Shown: positions 54,196-63,460, counted from the stretch's first letter. The stretch is DNA of 64,000 bases from Enterobacter mori (GCF_025244905.1 NZ_CP104285.1:2108001-2172000), one strand, 5' to 3'. Notes: generated by a model from the letters alone, not told the origin. Made by a program: numbers and translations.

Positions 54196-54666
54196 TTATG
54201 CGTAGGGAATATTGGCCATATTCTTATATCTTTCCGGCAGGGCGCTATTCAGGTTAAGTAATTTATCCAGAATATAAAGCGCGGGCGTCCCTTTTGCGCG
54301 CTCTGCATCGATCAGCGCTGCGCGCAACACATTGGCTGCCGAGGTCATTTTACGGAAGTAATCCTCTGATTCCGGCGTTTGTACTTCACCCGATTCGGCA
54401 TACCGCACCCGGGGCCAGTCCGTGAAGTCAAGCAGGGGGAGGGTTCCATCTTCTTTGGGTAAATGGGCAGAGAGCAGCTGCTCAGCATTACCGGGGGCGC
54501 TATGAGCAAACGAGAGCAGATGCAGTCGATGTATCAATGGCGAGAGCGCCTCTGAGCGATTCTTTTCTGACGACAGTAAAGTGATTAGCGCAGATATATT
54601 TCCATCAGCGGTATTTTTTTCTGGTGAAAGGGCTTTCATTAAATGAAATAAAACATCGAGTGTCAT
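54196..54666 (-). CDS. Hypothetical helical protein
   Basis: A 156-residue protein without signal peptide or membrane segment. It is predicted largely helical, with a conserved-looking middle (LPLLDFTDWPRVRYAESGEV) and end (LDKLLNLNSALPERYKNMANIPYA). I do not recognise the family. ATG 54666 follows GGAG at six bases; the frame extends seven codons further to 54687. It stands alone behind a shared terminator, and about 160 bp upstream is featureless. Confidence 0.6.
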   Translation of the reverse strand: MTLDVLFHLMKALSPEKNTADGNISALITLLSSEKNRSEALSPLIHRLHLLSFAHSAPGNAEQLLSAHLPKEDGTLPLLDFTDWPRVRYAESGEVQTPESEDYFRKMTSAANVLRAALIDAERAKGTPALYILDKLLNLNSALPERYKNMANIPYA

Positions 54667-54848
54667 AGGCGCTCCATATACGCACATACTTTTTATTGTT
54701 TTAGCTTCGCTATCTGTTTTCGATAGCTTTATACCAAGGGTGAATGGATGGTATTTCAGTGCGGTTACGTTTGAAAAACGATAAATAGTGTAAATTAATA
54801 TGAGTTTTACTCAATGTTGCGCTTTAGGCTTCAACATCGCCTGGATTA

Positions 54849-55445
54849 TCACACGCTCCCGATCCCCTGCAGGAATGCCTCAACCTGCTCAGGCGTCGCC
54901 GTATCTGCCTGGTAAAGGATATCGAGCTTAACGTTCTTCAGCCCGCAGAAGCCAAATACCCCTTCGATAATCTGCGTATGAATCGCCGTCGAATAGCCAT
55001 GTTTGTCGAATCCGACGAGATCGCTGCCGCCGGTGGCAATCAGGCGGACGGGAACATCACGTAAATTACCCGCAATCCGGCCATCGTCGGCCACCTTATA
55101 CGCCCAGTTAAGGGTCAACACGCGATCAAACCAGCCTTTTAACAGTGCGGGGACTGACCACCAGTACACCGGGAAGACAAATACCAGCATATCTGCGCGT
55201 TCAACGCGCTGCTGCTCGCGCAGAATATCCTCGGGAAGCGCAGTGGGATCGCCGTGATACAAATCAAGGTCGGGGCGAGACATGGTCGGATTAAAGCCTT
55301 CAGCATGGAGATCGGCAATTTCTACCTGCTTCCCTTGCTCTCGTAACGTCGTGGCAATGCGATCCGCCAGTGAATGGGATAATGAATGTTCAACAGGGTG
55401 AGCCGTCACGATCAGCGCATTATTGATGACATGTGTAACAGACAT
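54849..55445 (-). CDS. NAD(P)H quinone oxidoreductase, flavodoxin-like fold
   Basis: A 198-residue FMN/FAD flavoprotein of the NQO1/KefF/MdaB group. It has the flavin loop IVTAHPVEHSLSHSLA, the VFVFPVYWWSVPALLKGWFDRVL signature and ATGGSD. It should reduce quinones or electrophiles by two electrons in the cytoplasm. ATG 55445 follows GAGG; ten upstream codons of open frame are discarded. It is preceded by a TetR gene and an inverted repeat lying on its promoter, suggesting quinone-responsive control. Confidence 0.88.
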   Translation of the reverse strand: MSVTHVINNALIVTAHPVEHSLSHSLADRIATTLREQGKQVEIADLHAEGFNPTMSRPDLDLYHGDPTALPEDILREQQRVERADMLVFVFPVYWWSVPALLKGWFDRVLTLNWAYKVADDGRIAGNLRDVPVRLIATGGSDLVGFDKHGYSTAIHTQIIEGVFGFCGLKNVKLDILYQADTATPEQVEAFLQGIGSV

Positions 55446-55467
55446 AGCAACCTCAGCAGGGAAGTGA

Positions 55468-55506
55468 ATTGACACCTATATTACTATTGGTAACTTAGGT
55501 GTCAAT
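55468..55506 (-). promoter_or_regulatory. 11-bp inverted repeat over the quinone reductase promoter
   Basis: ATTGACACCTA and TAGGTGTCAAT face each other over 17 bp. On the minus strand the right arm contains a -35 TTGACA, with a -10 TAATAT within the spacer, so the arms bracket the promoter. It is a probable operator of the adjacent TetR protein. Confidence 0.7.
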
Positions 55507-55519
55507 CCGCCAGCAACGA

Positions 55520-56113
55520 TCATTTTGTGCTGTTCACGTAGGTATCCAGAACGCCAGACATGGCACCGCTGAGCATATCTTCTGCGACGTTGCGGGCGAG
55601 TACCCCATTACCCGCAGCAGTACTGAGCGCGTCCGCGGCACCGATGATGGCCGTCAGTACCGCTTCACCCTGCACGCCTTTCAGCACGATAAACGGAGAA
55701 AGCGCCGTGCGCAGGCAGTCGGCACATTCGGCAACGCACGCCTCACGAAACGTCTGCAACGCGCGGGAGCCGGACAGCGCTGCGGCTATCGGACCCGTTT
55801 CCGGCCCGGCGGTAATGGCGCAGTCTATATAAGCAGCGCTGAAAAAGCGGATCGTCTTCTCCAGCGTTTTGCTGTCGACCGCCAGCGTCTCGCGGAATTT
55901 TGCCAGCTGACTATCGCTATAATCCTGATACAGCGCCATCAGCAAGCCTTCACGATCGCCAAAGTGGTCGTAGGGTATCGGCTTTGTCACGTTGGCCCGC
56001 TCGGCCAGATAGCCCAACGTGAGCGCCTCGGTGCCTTGCTGGCGAACAATGCCGCGAGCAACCTCCAGCAACTGCACCCGGCGATCCTCTTTTCTTAAGC
56101 GCTTAACAACCAT
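55520..56113 (-). CDS. TetR-family regulator of the quinone reductase
   Basis: A 197-residue TetR protein. The helix-turn-helix covers about 25-60 (EALTLGYLAERANVTKPIPYDHFGDREGLL), followed by a helical ligand domain with several cysteines (AECADC) that could sense electrophiles. It lies 74 bp upstream of the quinone oxidoreductase gene, whose promoter carries a TetR-type inverted repeat. It starts 34 bp after the RND gene, on the same strand. Confidence 0.85.
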   Translation of the reverse strand: MVVKRLRKEDRRVQLLEVARGIVRQQGTEALTLGYLAERANVTKPIPYDHFGDREGLLMALYQDYSDSQLAKFRETLAVDSKTLEKTIRFFSAAYIDCAITAGPETGPIAAALSGSRALQTFREACVAECADCLRTALSPFIVLKGVQGEAVLTAIIGAADALSTAAGNGVLARNVAEDMLSGAMSGVLDTYVNSTK

Positions 56114-56147
56114 GATGTCCTCGTGTCGTTTATCTACTTATAGTAGT

Positions 56148-59100
56148 TTACATGCTTTCAGCACGAGGCTGAACGCTTTGTGCCGCAGGACGGATCCTGA
56201 ACCAGATCGCATACATCGCGGGCAGGAAGACCAGCGTAATGATGGTTCCCCCTAACGTTCCGCCGATCAGCGTCCAGGCGAGCGTTCCCCAGAACACAGA
56301 ATGCGTCAGGGGAATAAAGGCCAGAACGGCAGCCAACGCCGTCAGTAAGACCGGTCTGGCACGCTGTACTGTCGCTTCGACAACCGCATGGAACGGATCG
56401 AGCCCCTCTTTCTGGTTATGATCGATTTGACCAATAAGAATCAGCGTATTACGCATCAGAATGCCCGAAAGGGCGATCAATCCGACGAGGGCGTTGATGC
56501 CAAACGGCTGATTGAACAGCAGCAAGGTTGGTACCACGCCGATAAGCCCCAGCGGCGCGGTAAGAAATACCATGACCATGGCCGACATGGATCGCACCTG
56601 CAGAATGATGATCAGTAGCGTCAGGGCAATCATAATGGGAAACAACGGCACCATTGCCCGGGTCGCTTTGCCTGATTCCTCAATCGATCCGGCCATTTCA
56701 ATACGGTATCCTGGCGGTAGCGAATCGACGATTGGCTGGAGCTGTTTCATGATGGCGGTAGACACGTCCGGTGGCTGAAGCGTGTCGGCGATATCGCCCC
56801 GCACGGTGATGGTCGGGGTTCGATCGCGACGACGCAGCAGCGGATCTTCCATTCTCACCTCAACATCACCAATTTGTGACAGAGGAATGCGCTGGCCTGC
56901 ATTGCCAACCAGGGTAAAGCCCGCTATTTTTGCCGGATCCAGGCGAATATCACCCGCGGCGCGGCCAATCACCTGAACAGCGCGAATGTCCTCTCGTACA
57001 GACGTAATGGGAACACCAGACAGCAGGAACTGCAGCTGCTGGGCAACGGCATTCGAGGTTAAGCCGGTGGCTTGCAGGCGGTCCTGATCGAGCGTGAAAT
57101 GCAGTGTGGGTACGCGCGTTCCCCAGTCTGTGTTGACGGTCCGCATCATCGGGCTTGCCTCGAGCACGCCTTTCACCTTGTCAGCGATGCCGCGCAGGGT
57201 ATCGACATCGGGTCCCATCACTCGCCAGGCGACCGGGAAGGGAGAGTAGGGACCAAACACCAGCTGCGTGACGCGCACGCGCGCTTCGGGCGCAAGGCCT
57301 TCGGCAACCGCTTTACGTAGTCGGAACTTGAGTGCTTCACGTGATGCCGGGCTATCCGTCAACACCACTATCTTCGCAAATGACGGATCGGGTAACTCAG
57401 GTGCCATGGCCAGATAAAAGCGCGGTGAACCCTGACCAATGTACGATGTGACGATGTTGGCTTCTGGCTGTTTCTTCAGCCAGTCTTCTATTTTCGCTGC
57501 GGCGGCGCTGGTCTGCTCAATTGACGTGCCGTAGGGCATCTGCACTTCAACCAGCACTTCGGGGCGATCCGACGTCGGGAAAAATTGTTTTTTCACCAGC
57601 TCCATGCCCAGGATCGCCAGGATAAAAATAGCGACAACCGTACTCGCCACGATCCATTTTCTGGCGATGACGTGGGTTAAGAGATGGCGAAAACGGTTAT
57701 AGCGAGGCGTGCCATAGATGGCGGCATGTCCCCCTTCCACTTTGGGCATATCCGGCAGCATTTTTACGCCCAGATAGGGTGTGAAAACCACGGCGACGAC
57801 CCACGACGCAATCAGCGCCAGGCCGACAATCCAGAACATATTGCTGGTGTATTCTCCCGCCGTTGACTGGGCGAAACCGTTCGGCATAAAGCCAATGGCC
57901 GTTACCAGCGTACCGGCGAGCATCGGGGCCGCAGTATGGCTCCAGGCGTAGGCGGAGGCTTTGAGTCTGTCGTAGCCTTCCTCCATTTTTACCACCATCA
58001 TTTCGATGGCAATAATGGCATCATCAACCAGCAAGCCCAGGGCAAGAATGAGAGAGCCCAGGGTGATGCGGTCAAAGTTAATGCCGCTGGCTTCCATTAC
58101 CACAAAGACCACGGCCAGTGTCAGAGGAACCGCCGCCGCGACGACCACGCCCACGCGCCAGCCCATGCTGACAAAACAGACCACCATAACAACCAGCAGG
58201 GCGACGAAGAATTTGATCATGAACTCATCCACCGACGAGCTGATGTTTACGGACTGATCCGTGACTTTCGTAAGGGTCATTCCCAGAGGCAGACTGTCAT
58301 TGATTCTTGTCGTTTCGGCATCGAGCGCTTTCCCCAGCGCCAGGCCGTTCCAGCCTTCACGCATCACAATACCCAGCAGCAGAGCCGGTTCGTGCTGGTT
58401 ACGAATTTGCAGAACAGGCGGGTCTTCATAACCTCGTTCCACCGTGGCGACGTCGGAGAGCTTGAGCGTTTTGCCCTGCGCAATAAACGGCGTATCGCGG
58501 ATTTTCCGCAGGGTATCGAAAGCCCCGTCGAGGCGTATAAAGATCTGCGCGCCGCGCGTCTCAATCGAACCCGCAGCCGTCAGTACGTTCTGATTGTTCA
58601 GTGCATTAAAAATATCCTGAGGCGACAGGCCCAACGTCGCGAGACGCTCGTGAGAGAAGGAGATATAAATCCGCTCAGCCTGCTCACCGATGATATTGAC
58701 TTTCTTCACGCCCGGGACGTGCAGGAGCTGCTGGCGCATGGTTTCAGCATCGCGCACGAGCAAACGCTGCGGCTCTCCTTTTGCTTTGAGCGCAAAGAGG
58801 GCAAAGGTCACATCGGAGAACTCGTCATTGATCATGGGTCCCGTCACGCCTGCAGGGAGATTTCGGCTCTCATCCCCAAGCTTTTTCCTGGCCTGATAGA
58901 ACTCCTCCTGCACCTCAGAAGGTGGCGTATTGTCCTGTAATGACAGTGTGATAAAGGCCATGCCGGGACGGGTATAGGTTTCCGTACGGTCATACCATTT
59001 AAGCTCCTGCAGGCGTTTTTCCAGCGGTTCGGCCACCTGATCCTGGATCTCCTGCGCGGTCGCGCCGGGCCACACGGCGATTGCGGTCATCTGCTTCACC

Positions 59101-59237
59101 GTGAAAGGCGGATCTTCTGCACGCCCGAGCCCAAAAAACGAGAGAATACCGGCAATCGTCACCAGAATAATCAGAAACAGCGTGACCGAGCGTTCGCGCA
59201 CGGCAAGCGCTGACAGGTTGAAGCGTCCTTCGCTCAT
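56148..59237 (-). CDS. RND efflux pump inner-membrane transporter
   Basis: A 1029-residue RND transporter with twelve membrane helices, two large periplasmic loops and the paired proton-relay acids in LGLLVDDAIIAIEMM. The N-terminus (MSEGRFNLSALAVRERSVTLFLIILV) and FFGLGRAEDPPF are of the VexK/MdtC-like drug-efflux group rather than AcrB. It works with the periplasmic adaptor encoded just upstream (4-bp overlap). No outer-membrane channel is encoded here, so TolC is the likely exit. The substrate is unknown. Confidence 0.93.
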   Translation of the reverse strand: MSEGRFNLSALAVRERSVTLFLIILVTIAGILSFFGLGRAEDPPFTVKQMTAIAVWPGATAQEIQDQVAEPLEKRLQELKWYDRTETYTRPGMAFITLSLQDNTPPSEVQEEFYQARKKLGDESRNLPAGVTGPMINDEFSDVTFALFALKAKGEPQRLLVRDAETMRQQLLHVPGVKKVNIIGEQAERIYISFSHERLATLGLSPQDIFNALNNQNVLTAAGSIETRGAQIFIRLDGAFDTLRKIRDTPFIAQGKTLKLSDVATVERGYEDPPVLQIRNQHEPALLLGIVMREGWNGLALGKALDAETTRINDSLPLGMTLTKVTDQSVNISSSVDEFMIKFFVALLVVMVVCFVSMGWRVGVVVAAAVPLTLAVVFVVMEASGINFDRITLGSLILALGLLVDDAIIAIEMMVVKMEEGYDRLKASAYAWSHTAAPMLAGTLVTAIGFMPNGFAQSTAGEYTSNMFWIVGLALIASWVVAVVFTPYLGVKMLPDMPKVEGGHAAIYGTPRYNRFRHLLTHVIARKWIVASTVVAIFILAILGMELVKKQFFPTSDRPEVLVEVQMPYGTSIEQTSAAAAKIEDWLKKQPEANIVTSYIGQGSPRFYLAMAPELPDPSFAKIVVLTDSPASREALKFRLRKAVAEGLAPEARVRVTQLVFGPYSPFPVAWRVMGPDVDTLRGIADKVKGVLEASPMMRTVNTDWGTRVPTLHFTLDQDRLQATGLTSNAVAQQLQFLLSGVPITSVREDIRAVQVIGRAAGDIRLDPAKIAGFTLVGNAGQRIPLSQIGDVEVRMEDPLLRRRDRTPTITVRGDIADTLQPPDVSTAIMKQLQPIVDSLPPGYRIEMAGSIEESGKATRAMVPLFPIMIALTLLIIILQVRSMSAMVMVFLTAPLGLIGVVPTLLLFNQPFGINALVGLIALSGILMRNTLILIGQIDHNQKEGLDPFHAVVEATVQRARPVLLTALAAVLAFIPLTHSVFWGTLAWTLIGGTLGGTIITLVFLPAMYAIWFRIRPAAQSVQPRAESM

Positions 59238-60331
59238 GGCTGACTCTCCGTGCGCTGTTGAGCGAGGCGGACCACTTCGCCTTCATGCAGAAGATGCACC
59301 CCTAACGCGACAATCTTTTCACCGGGCGTCACGTCCCCCGTTACCTGGGCGGAATCATCGCTCACGCTAAGCACCTTGACGGGTTGCCAGGTCACTTTGG
59401 CGGGTTGAGCCGAGATCCGCCAGACGCCGGGCCCTTTGCCCGCATCGTAGAGCGCCGCAAGGGGAACCTGCATGACCTGGTTTTTCTCATTATGACTCCC
59501 TATGTTCAGCGTGACGGTCGCACCCAGCGGCGCATCTGCCAGCGCGCCTGCCAGAACATAGCGCGCCTCGTAGGTACGGGTGGTGGCATCGGCGGAATCA
59601 GAGAGCAGACGAAGCGTTGCGGCAACGGGTTGTTTCTCGTTGCCATAGCGAGTCGCCTGCGCTTCGCTCCCGACGACAGGACGCAGGGTCTCGGGAAGTT
59701 GCACCAGCGCCTCACGTTGTCCCGCGCGGGCCAGGCGGATAACTGCCTGTCCGGCGCTCACGACCTGACCTGGCTCAGCAAGGGTCTCCATCACCACACC
59801 GTCGGAATCGGCCAACAGTACGGCATAGCCCGTCGCGTTTTGCGCGACGTTGGCCTGCGCCCTGGCGGCACTAAGCTCCGCTCTGGCGGTATCGGCCGCC
59901 GCTTTAATTTGGTCGTACTCGGATGCTGACACTGCGCCCGAAGCCACAAGACTCCGGTAGCGCGCTTCGTCACCGATCGCTTTTCTTGCACGCGCCTGGG
60001 CGGCATCCACCGTCCGTTGCTGAGCCTGCGCCTGTAACGTCAGGTCAACGGGATCGAGGCGCATTAAAGGCTGGCCTTTTTTTACGCTCTGGCCTGTATC
60101 AACAAGGCGCTCAAGGACTTTGCCCTGAACCCTGAAACCGAGATCGCTTTGCGTTCTGGCAACCACCACGCCGGTAAACGCGCGAGACGTTGCGTTCGCG
60201 CGTTCAACGGACGCGGATCTGACGAGCGGTGGGTGCGTGCGCGGATCGTCGCTCGCCGCGTTATCGCCGCAGGCCACGAGCGCCAACGGCAGGAGAGAAA
60301 CGAGACAACGGGCTGAAGTAAGCCTGAGCAT
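59234..60331 (-). CDS. RND efflux periplasmic adaptor lipoprotein
   Basis: A 365-residue membrane-fusion protein with lipobox LALVAC (Cys21). A barrel-sandwich hybrid/lipoyl half (TGVVVARTQSDLGFRVQGKVLERLVDTGQ), a helical hairpin (about 85-155) and beta-barrel domains follow. It links the RND pump to the outer-membrane channel. It overlaps the pump gene by four bases. A divergent-looking inverted repeat that recurs upstream of the next TetR gene lies 49 bp before its start. Confidence 0.92.
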   Translation of the reverse strand: MLRLTSARCLVSLLPLALVACGDNAASDDPRTHPPLVRSASVERANATSRAFTGVVVARTQSDLGFRVQGKVLERLVDTGQSVKKGQPLMRLDPVDLTLQAQAQQRTVDAAQARARKAIGDEARYRSLVASGAVSASEYDQIKAAADTARAELSAARAQANVAQNATGYAVLLADSDGVVMETLAEPGQVVSAGQAVIRLARAGQREALVQLPETLRPVVGSEAQATRYGNEKQPVAATLRLLSDSADATTRTYEARYVLAGALADAPLGATVTLNIGSHNEKNQVMQVPLAALYDAGKGPGVWRISAQPAKVTWQPVKVLSVSDDSAQVTGDVTPGEKIVALGVHLLHEGEVVRLAQQRTESQP

Positions 60332-60379
60332 GGGAAACCCTTATTAAAATAACAGGACAGTTTCCGCATTCTCTGACTG

Positions 60380-60403
60380 GTGACCAATAATGTCAATGGT
60401 CAC
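60380..60403. promoter_or_regulatory. TetR operator copy 1 (RND operon)
   Basis: GTGACCA-N10-TGGTCAC, 24 bp, lies between the TetR stop and the adaptor gene. The identical design recurs at 61060. Confidence 0.75.
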
Positions 60404-60406
60404 AAA

Positions 60407-61021
60407 TCAGGGAGCCAGACTTCTTAAAATCAGTGAGGGGAGAAGGATCGCTGCGGTGGGAGCGGTGTCGAGATTGAATTGCAGTTCAATCGGGTTAATG
60501 TAGGGGCACATCACCATAAATATCGCGAGCGTAGCCTCATCGAGCGGGGTTTTCCTTTCGAACTCCCCGGACTGCCTGCCTTCCACAATAATGCTCTCAA
60601 TCAGTTTTAACAGGTGTTCTAAATACCTTTCTGCTGAAGGCCATTTTTCACGCGCGGCAACGGCAGCGATGTCGTAGAGCTTACGATCGTGGAAAAACAG
60701 TTCGCTTCCCGCCTCGGTGAGCGCCCTGAAGAGACGACGTATTTTCTCGCTGGCGGATGGCGCCTCGGCGAGCGCTGAATGCACTGCGGCCATGATCAGC
60801 TCCAGGCGGTTAGCGCAGATCACCTCGCCGATAGCCTGTTTGGAGTCAAAAAATTTATAAATGTAGGCCTTTGAAATACCGATGGATTTAGCAAGTTCTG
60901 CCACGGTGGTTTTTTCATAGCCGTAGTGACCGAAGTGCTCAAACGCCGCTTCGACGATCTGCTCTCGGACGGAGTGGTCAAGTGGACCACGTGTAACTGG
61001 GACGTTCAAATTTTTAGTCAT
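60407..61021 (-). CDS. TetR/AcrR-family repressor of the RND pump
   Basis: A 204-residue TetR protein with helix-turn-helix about 28-62 (HYGYEKTTVAELAKSIGISKAYIYKFFDSK) and a helical C-terminal ligand domain. It is encoded immediately upstream of the adaptor and pump genes, with matching inverted repeats on both its own promoter and theirs, so autoregulation plus repression of the pump is strongly suggested. There is no strong ribosome site at ATG 61021. Confidence 0.88.
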   Translation of the reverse strand: MTKNLNVPVTRGPLDHSVREQIVEAAFEHFGHYGYEKTTVAELAKSIGISKAYIYKFFDSKQAIGEVICANRLELIMAAVHSALAEAPSASEKIRRLFRALTEAGSELFFHDRKLYDIAAVAAREKWPSAERYLEHLLKLIESIIVEGRQSGEFERKTPLDEATLAIFMVMCPYINPIELQFNLDTAPTAAILLPSLILRSLAP

Positions 61022-61059
61022 TTTTTAAGCTTAGCGTGACAGGCTTTGAATGACAACGA

Positions 61060-61083
61060 GTGACCATTTCGTAATTTGGTTAC
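61060..61083. promoter_or_regulatory. TetR operator copy 2 (tetR promoter)
   Basis: GTGACCA-N10-TGGTTAC lies 39 bp upstream of the tetR start. One mismatch in the second arm distinguishes it from copy 1; the spacer length is the same. Confidence 0.75.
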
Positions 61084-61310
61084 ATGCGTTTTCATCATGA
61101 ACCCTTCAGACGGGACGATAAATCAGACAGGTAAGTGTATCACTGTTTTTCGTGTGCAATGGCATCTATCTGACAGTGATATGCGAAGGTTTCAGCGCAA
61201 ATCCGCTGCACTGAAGAGCGGCCTGAATTGAACGCAGCGCCAGGCTAAAAACGCCATTAACAAGGTCGGCCAGCCTTGTGTCGATGCGTTTTAATCGGCG
61301 GGTGGGAGGA

Positions 61311-61337
61311 GGCCGCAAAAAAGATGCGGCCTTATAT
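61311..61337. terminator. Hairpin in the 61022-61463 gap
   Basis: GGCCGCA and TGCGGCC (7 bp) surround an A-rich loop, followed on the plus strand by TTATATAT. The rest of this 440-bp gap holds the TetR operator at its left end and a possible gene remnant; otherwise I see nothing in it. Confidence 0.5.
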
Positions 61338-61338
61338 A

Positions 61339-61416
61339 TCAGGCAGCCAGTTCAGGCATCTGCTCCTTCACGAAATTTAACACCTTACTCGCGTCCAAAG
61401 ACGATAGGGTAAACTC
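61339..61416 (-). pseudogene. Possible C-terminal gene remnant
   Basis: A 25-codon frame, ending LNFVKEQMPELAA plus TGA, has gene-like composition but no start. It is interrupted upstream by TGA and lies just after the DUF1348 stop. It could be the relic of a gene once following DUF1348. Very short, so weak. Confidence 0.2.
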
Positions 61417-61463
61417 TCAATAATGGCGATAGAACGCGTATTGCCCACCGTTTCTTTATAAAG

Positions 61464-61931
61464 CTATAAACCCAGATCGCTCAGAGAGGGGTGATCGTCC
61501 GGACGTCTCCCCAGCGGCCAGTGGAACAGTCGTTCTGATTGATTAATCGGCATATCGTTTACGCAGGCAAAACGGCGCTTCATCAACCCGTCCGGCTCAA
61601 ACTCCCAGTTTTCATTACCGTATGAACGGAACCAGTTGCCGGAATCATCATGCCATTCATAGGCATAGCGCACCGCAATTCGGTTATCCGTAAATGCCCA
61701 GAGCTCTTTAATCAGACGATACTCCAGCTCTTTTTTCCATTTCCGCGCCAGAAACGCCTGGGCTTCTTCACGGTTGGTCGCGAATTCTGCGCGGTTGCGC
61801 CATTGGGTATCGAGCGTATAGGCAAGCGCGACTTTCGCCGGGTCGCGACTGTTCCAGCCATCTTCTGCCAGTCTGACTTTTTCGATAGCGCTTTCACGGG
61901 TGAAGGGCGGTAAAGGAGGGCGTGTGTTCAT
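61464..61931 (-). CDS. DUF1348 / NTF2-like (SnoaL-fold) protein
   Basis: A 155-residue cone-shaped alpha+beta protein: [55 protein letters not shown], and [20 protein letters not shown] are DUF1348 hallmarks. The enzymatic role is unknown; NTF2-like folds often bind small hydrophobic ligands. It is divergent from a TetR gene, with a perfect 22-bp palindrome between, so it is the likely repressed target. Confidence 0.88.
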   Translation of the reverse strand: MNTRPPLPPFTRESAIEKVRLAEDGWNSRDPAKVALAYTLDTQWRNRAEFATNREEAQAFLARKWKKELEYRLIKELWAFTDNRIAVRYAYEWHDDSGNWFRSYGNENWEFEPDGLMKRRFACVNDMPINQSERLFHWPLGRRPDDHPSLSDLGL

Positions 61932-61954
61932 TGCGATTACCTCAGAGTTATATT

Positions 61955-61976
61955 ATGTAGACAGATCTGTCTACAT
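61955..61976. promoter_or_regulatory. 22-bp perfect palindrome, TetR operator
   Basis: ATGTAGACAGA/TCTGTCTACAT is a perfect dyad in the 103-bp spacer between the DUF1348 gene and the divergent tetR. It contains the core TAGACAG-CTGTCTA expected of TetR-type operators. Confidence 0.85.
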
Positions 61977-62034
61977 GCAGTAATCTATGCCTGTAAAATA
62001 ACGCTGTCAACATCCATTTTAAGGCGACGAATAA

Positions 62035-62613
62035 GTGAAAGCTGAACCTGCAAGTCACGATACAAAAATCAGCGTCAGGGATAAAATATTACTGGCGGCG
62101 CACGATCTGTTTTATTCCACAGGCTTCAGGGCAACGGGGGTGGATACGCTGATTAAAGCGTCGAAAGTGACCAAGGTGACTTTCTATCGCCATTTCCCGA
62201 GTAAAAGTTTACTTATTCTCGCCTATTTGCACTATCGGCATGAAATATGGATGAACTGGTTTGAGTCCACGCTGCGTCGGCATCTCGATGAAGGCGAAAT
62301 ACCTTCTGATGCGATATCTGCAACGTTTTACGAATGGTTTATTTCACCCGAGTTCCACGGCTGCGCGTTTATTAATGCCAGCGCAGAGGCAAAATCGGAA
62401 GATATTGAAAGCGAAATAAAAGAGATATGCCGGGACCATAAATCAGAAACAAAGAAAACAATCGTCACGCTCGCCGGTATCAATGATGAAGAGACCGTCA
62501 ATGACATGATGATGCTCATTGACGGCGCCATTATTCATGCGCAAATGGGAATGGATCCAGAAAGGGTAGTAAAAGCGTTAAAAACGGGCTTAGAGAAACT
62601 GACCGGCCAGTGA
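62035..62613 (+). CDS. TetR-family regulator divergent from DUF1348 gene
   Basis: A 192-residue TetR protein. The N-terminal HTH is SVRDKILLAAHDLFYSTGFRATGVDTLIKASKVTKVTFYRHFPSKSLL (in pieces, about 14-60), and the ligand domain resembles the group with FHGCAFINASAE. The start is GTG at 62035 with AAGG upstream; the next ATG would remove the HTH. It presumably represses both itself and the DUF1348 gene via the palindrome at 61955. Confidence 0.87.
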   Translation: MKAEPASHDTKISVRDKILLAAHDLFYSTGFRATGVDTLIKASKVTKVTFYRHFPSKSLLILAYLHYRHEIWMNWFESTLRRHLDEGEIPSDAISATFYEWFISPEFHGCAFINASAEAKSEDIESEIKEICRDHKSETKKTIVTLAGINDEETVNDMMMLIDGAIIHAQMGMDPERVVKALKTGLEKLTGQ

Positions 62614-62663
62614 TATTCCCTGTGATTAATCAGCCATCGCTCCAGGCCGATCAAGCACCCGCG

Positions 62664-63443
62664 CTACACTGTCGGGATGGTGCCGCCATCAATCACATAT
62701 TCAGTGCCTGTGATACTTGAAGCATGAGATGAGGCGAGGAAGACGATGAGGTTAGCCACCTCAATCGGTTTGGCAGGGCGTCCGAGCGGTATTCCACCTA
62801 ACGCCTTCATAACGATCTGTTTGCCACCTTCGTAGTCTGTTCCTGCCTGCTCTGCCAGCCTCTCCGCCAGTGCAACCGCCGCTTCAGTTTCGATCCAGCC
62901 GGGCGCAACGCGCACCACTCGAACACCCTTTGGCGAAACTTCCTTTGAAAGACTTTTGCTGTAGGTTGAGAGGGCTGCTTTAGCCGCCGCGTAGCCCGTG
63001 GTTGATTCCGGTAACGGCAGTTCGCGCTGAATAGACGTCACGTGAATAATCACCCCATTTCCCTGCGCAAGCATTCCGGGGAGCAAGGCGCGATCTAAGC
63101 GTACGGCGGGCAACAGGTTAAGATTAAGCTCCTGCTGCCACTCGTCTTCGCCAAGAGCAGCGAAACCGCCACCGGGTGCGGTTGACCCCCCTGCGACATG
63201 AACAATCACGTCGACACCTCCCATCTGTTCCTGCACCGCCGATGCGACGGAGGCACACCCTGCAACTGTCGTCAGGTCAGCGGCGACGAATGTATCGGCG
63301 ATATTTACCTCTGGCGCGTGGCGTGCCGTGGTGAATACCGTTGCACCGAGCTGTTTTAAAAGTCCGACGACTGCTTTTCCGAGCCCTTTTGTGCCAGCGG
63401 TAACAAGCACGCGCTTGCCTTTGAAATCAATATCTAATGACAT
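62664..63443 (-). CDS. SDR-family oxidoreductase
   Basis: A 259-residue classical short-chain dehydrogenase with [11 protein letters not shown] (cofactor), HVAGG in the place of NNAG, Ser in VTSIQRE, and the intact catalytic Y-A-A-A-K. It ends with the usual [11 protein letters not shown]. The substrate is unknown; it resembles enzymes acting on carbonyl xenobiotics. It is divergent from an HxlR regulator, a common partnership for aldehyde- or quinone-induced SDRs. Confidence 0.9.
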   Translation of the reverse strand: MSLDIDFKGKRVLVTAGTKGLGKAVVGLLKQLGATVFTTARHAPEVNIADTFVAADLTTVAGCASVASAVQEQMGGVDVIVHVAGGSTAPGGGFAALGEDEWQQELNLNLLPAVRLDRALLPGMLAQGNGVIIHVTSIQRELPLPESTTGYAAAKAALSTYSKSLSKEVSPKGVRVVRVAPGWIETEAAVALAERLAEQAGTDYEGGKQIVMKALGGIPLGRPAKPIEVANLIVFLASSHASSITGTEYVIDGGTIPTV

Positions 63444-63460
63444 GGCCTTTCACTCCCGTT

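Noticed and set aside
61417-61463. Read-through continuation after the DUF1348 TAG stop
   Set aside because: The in-frame continuation does not join the LNFVKEQMPELAA frame; a frameshift would be needed, so no extension is called.
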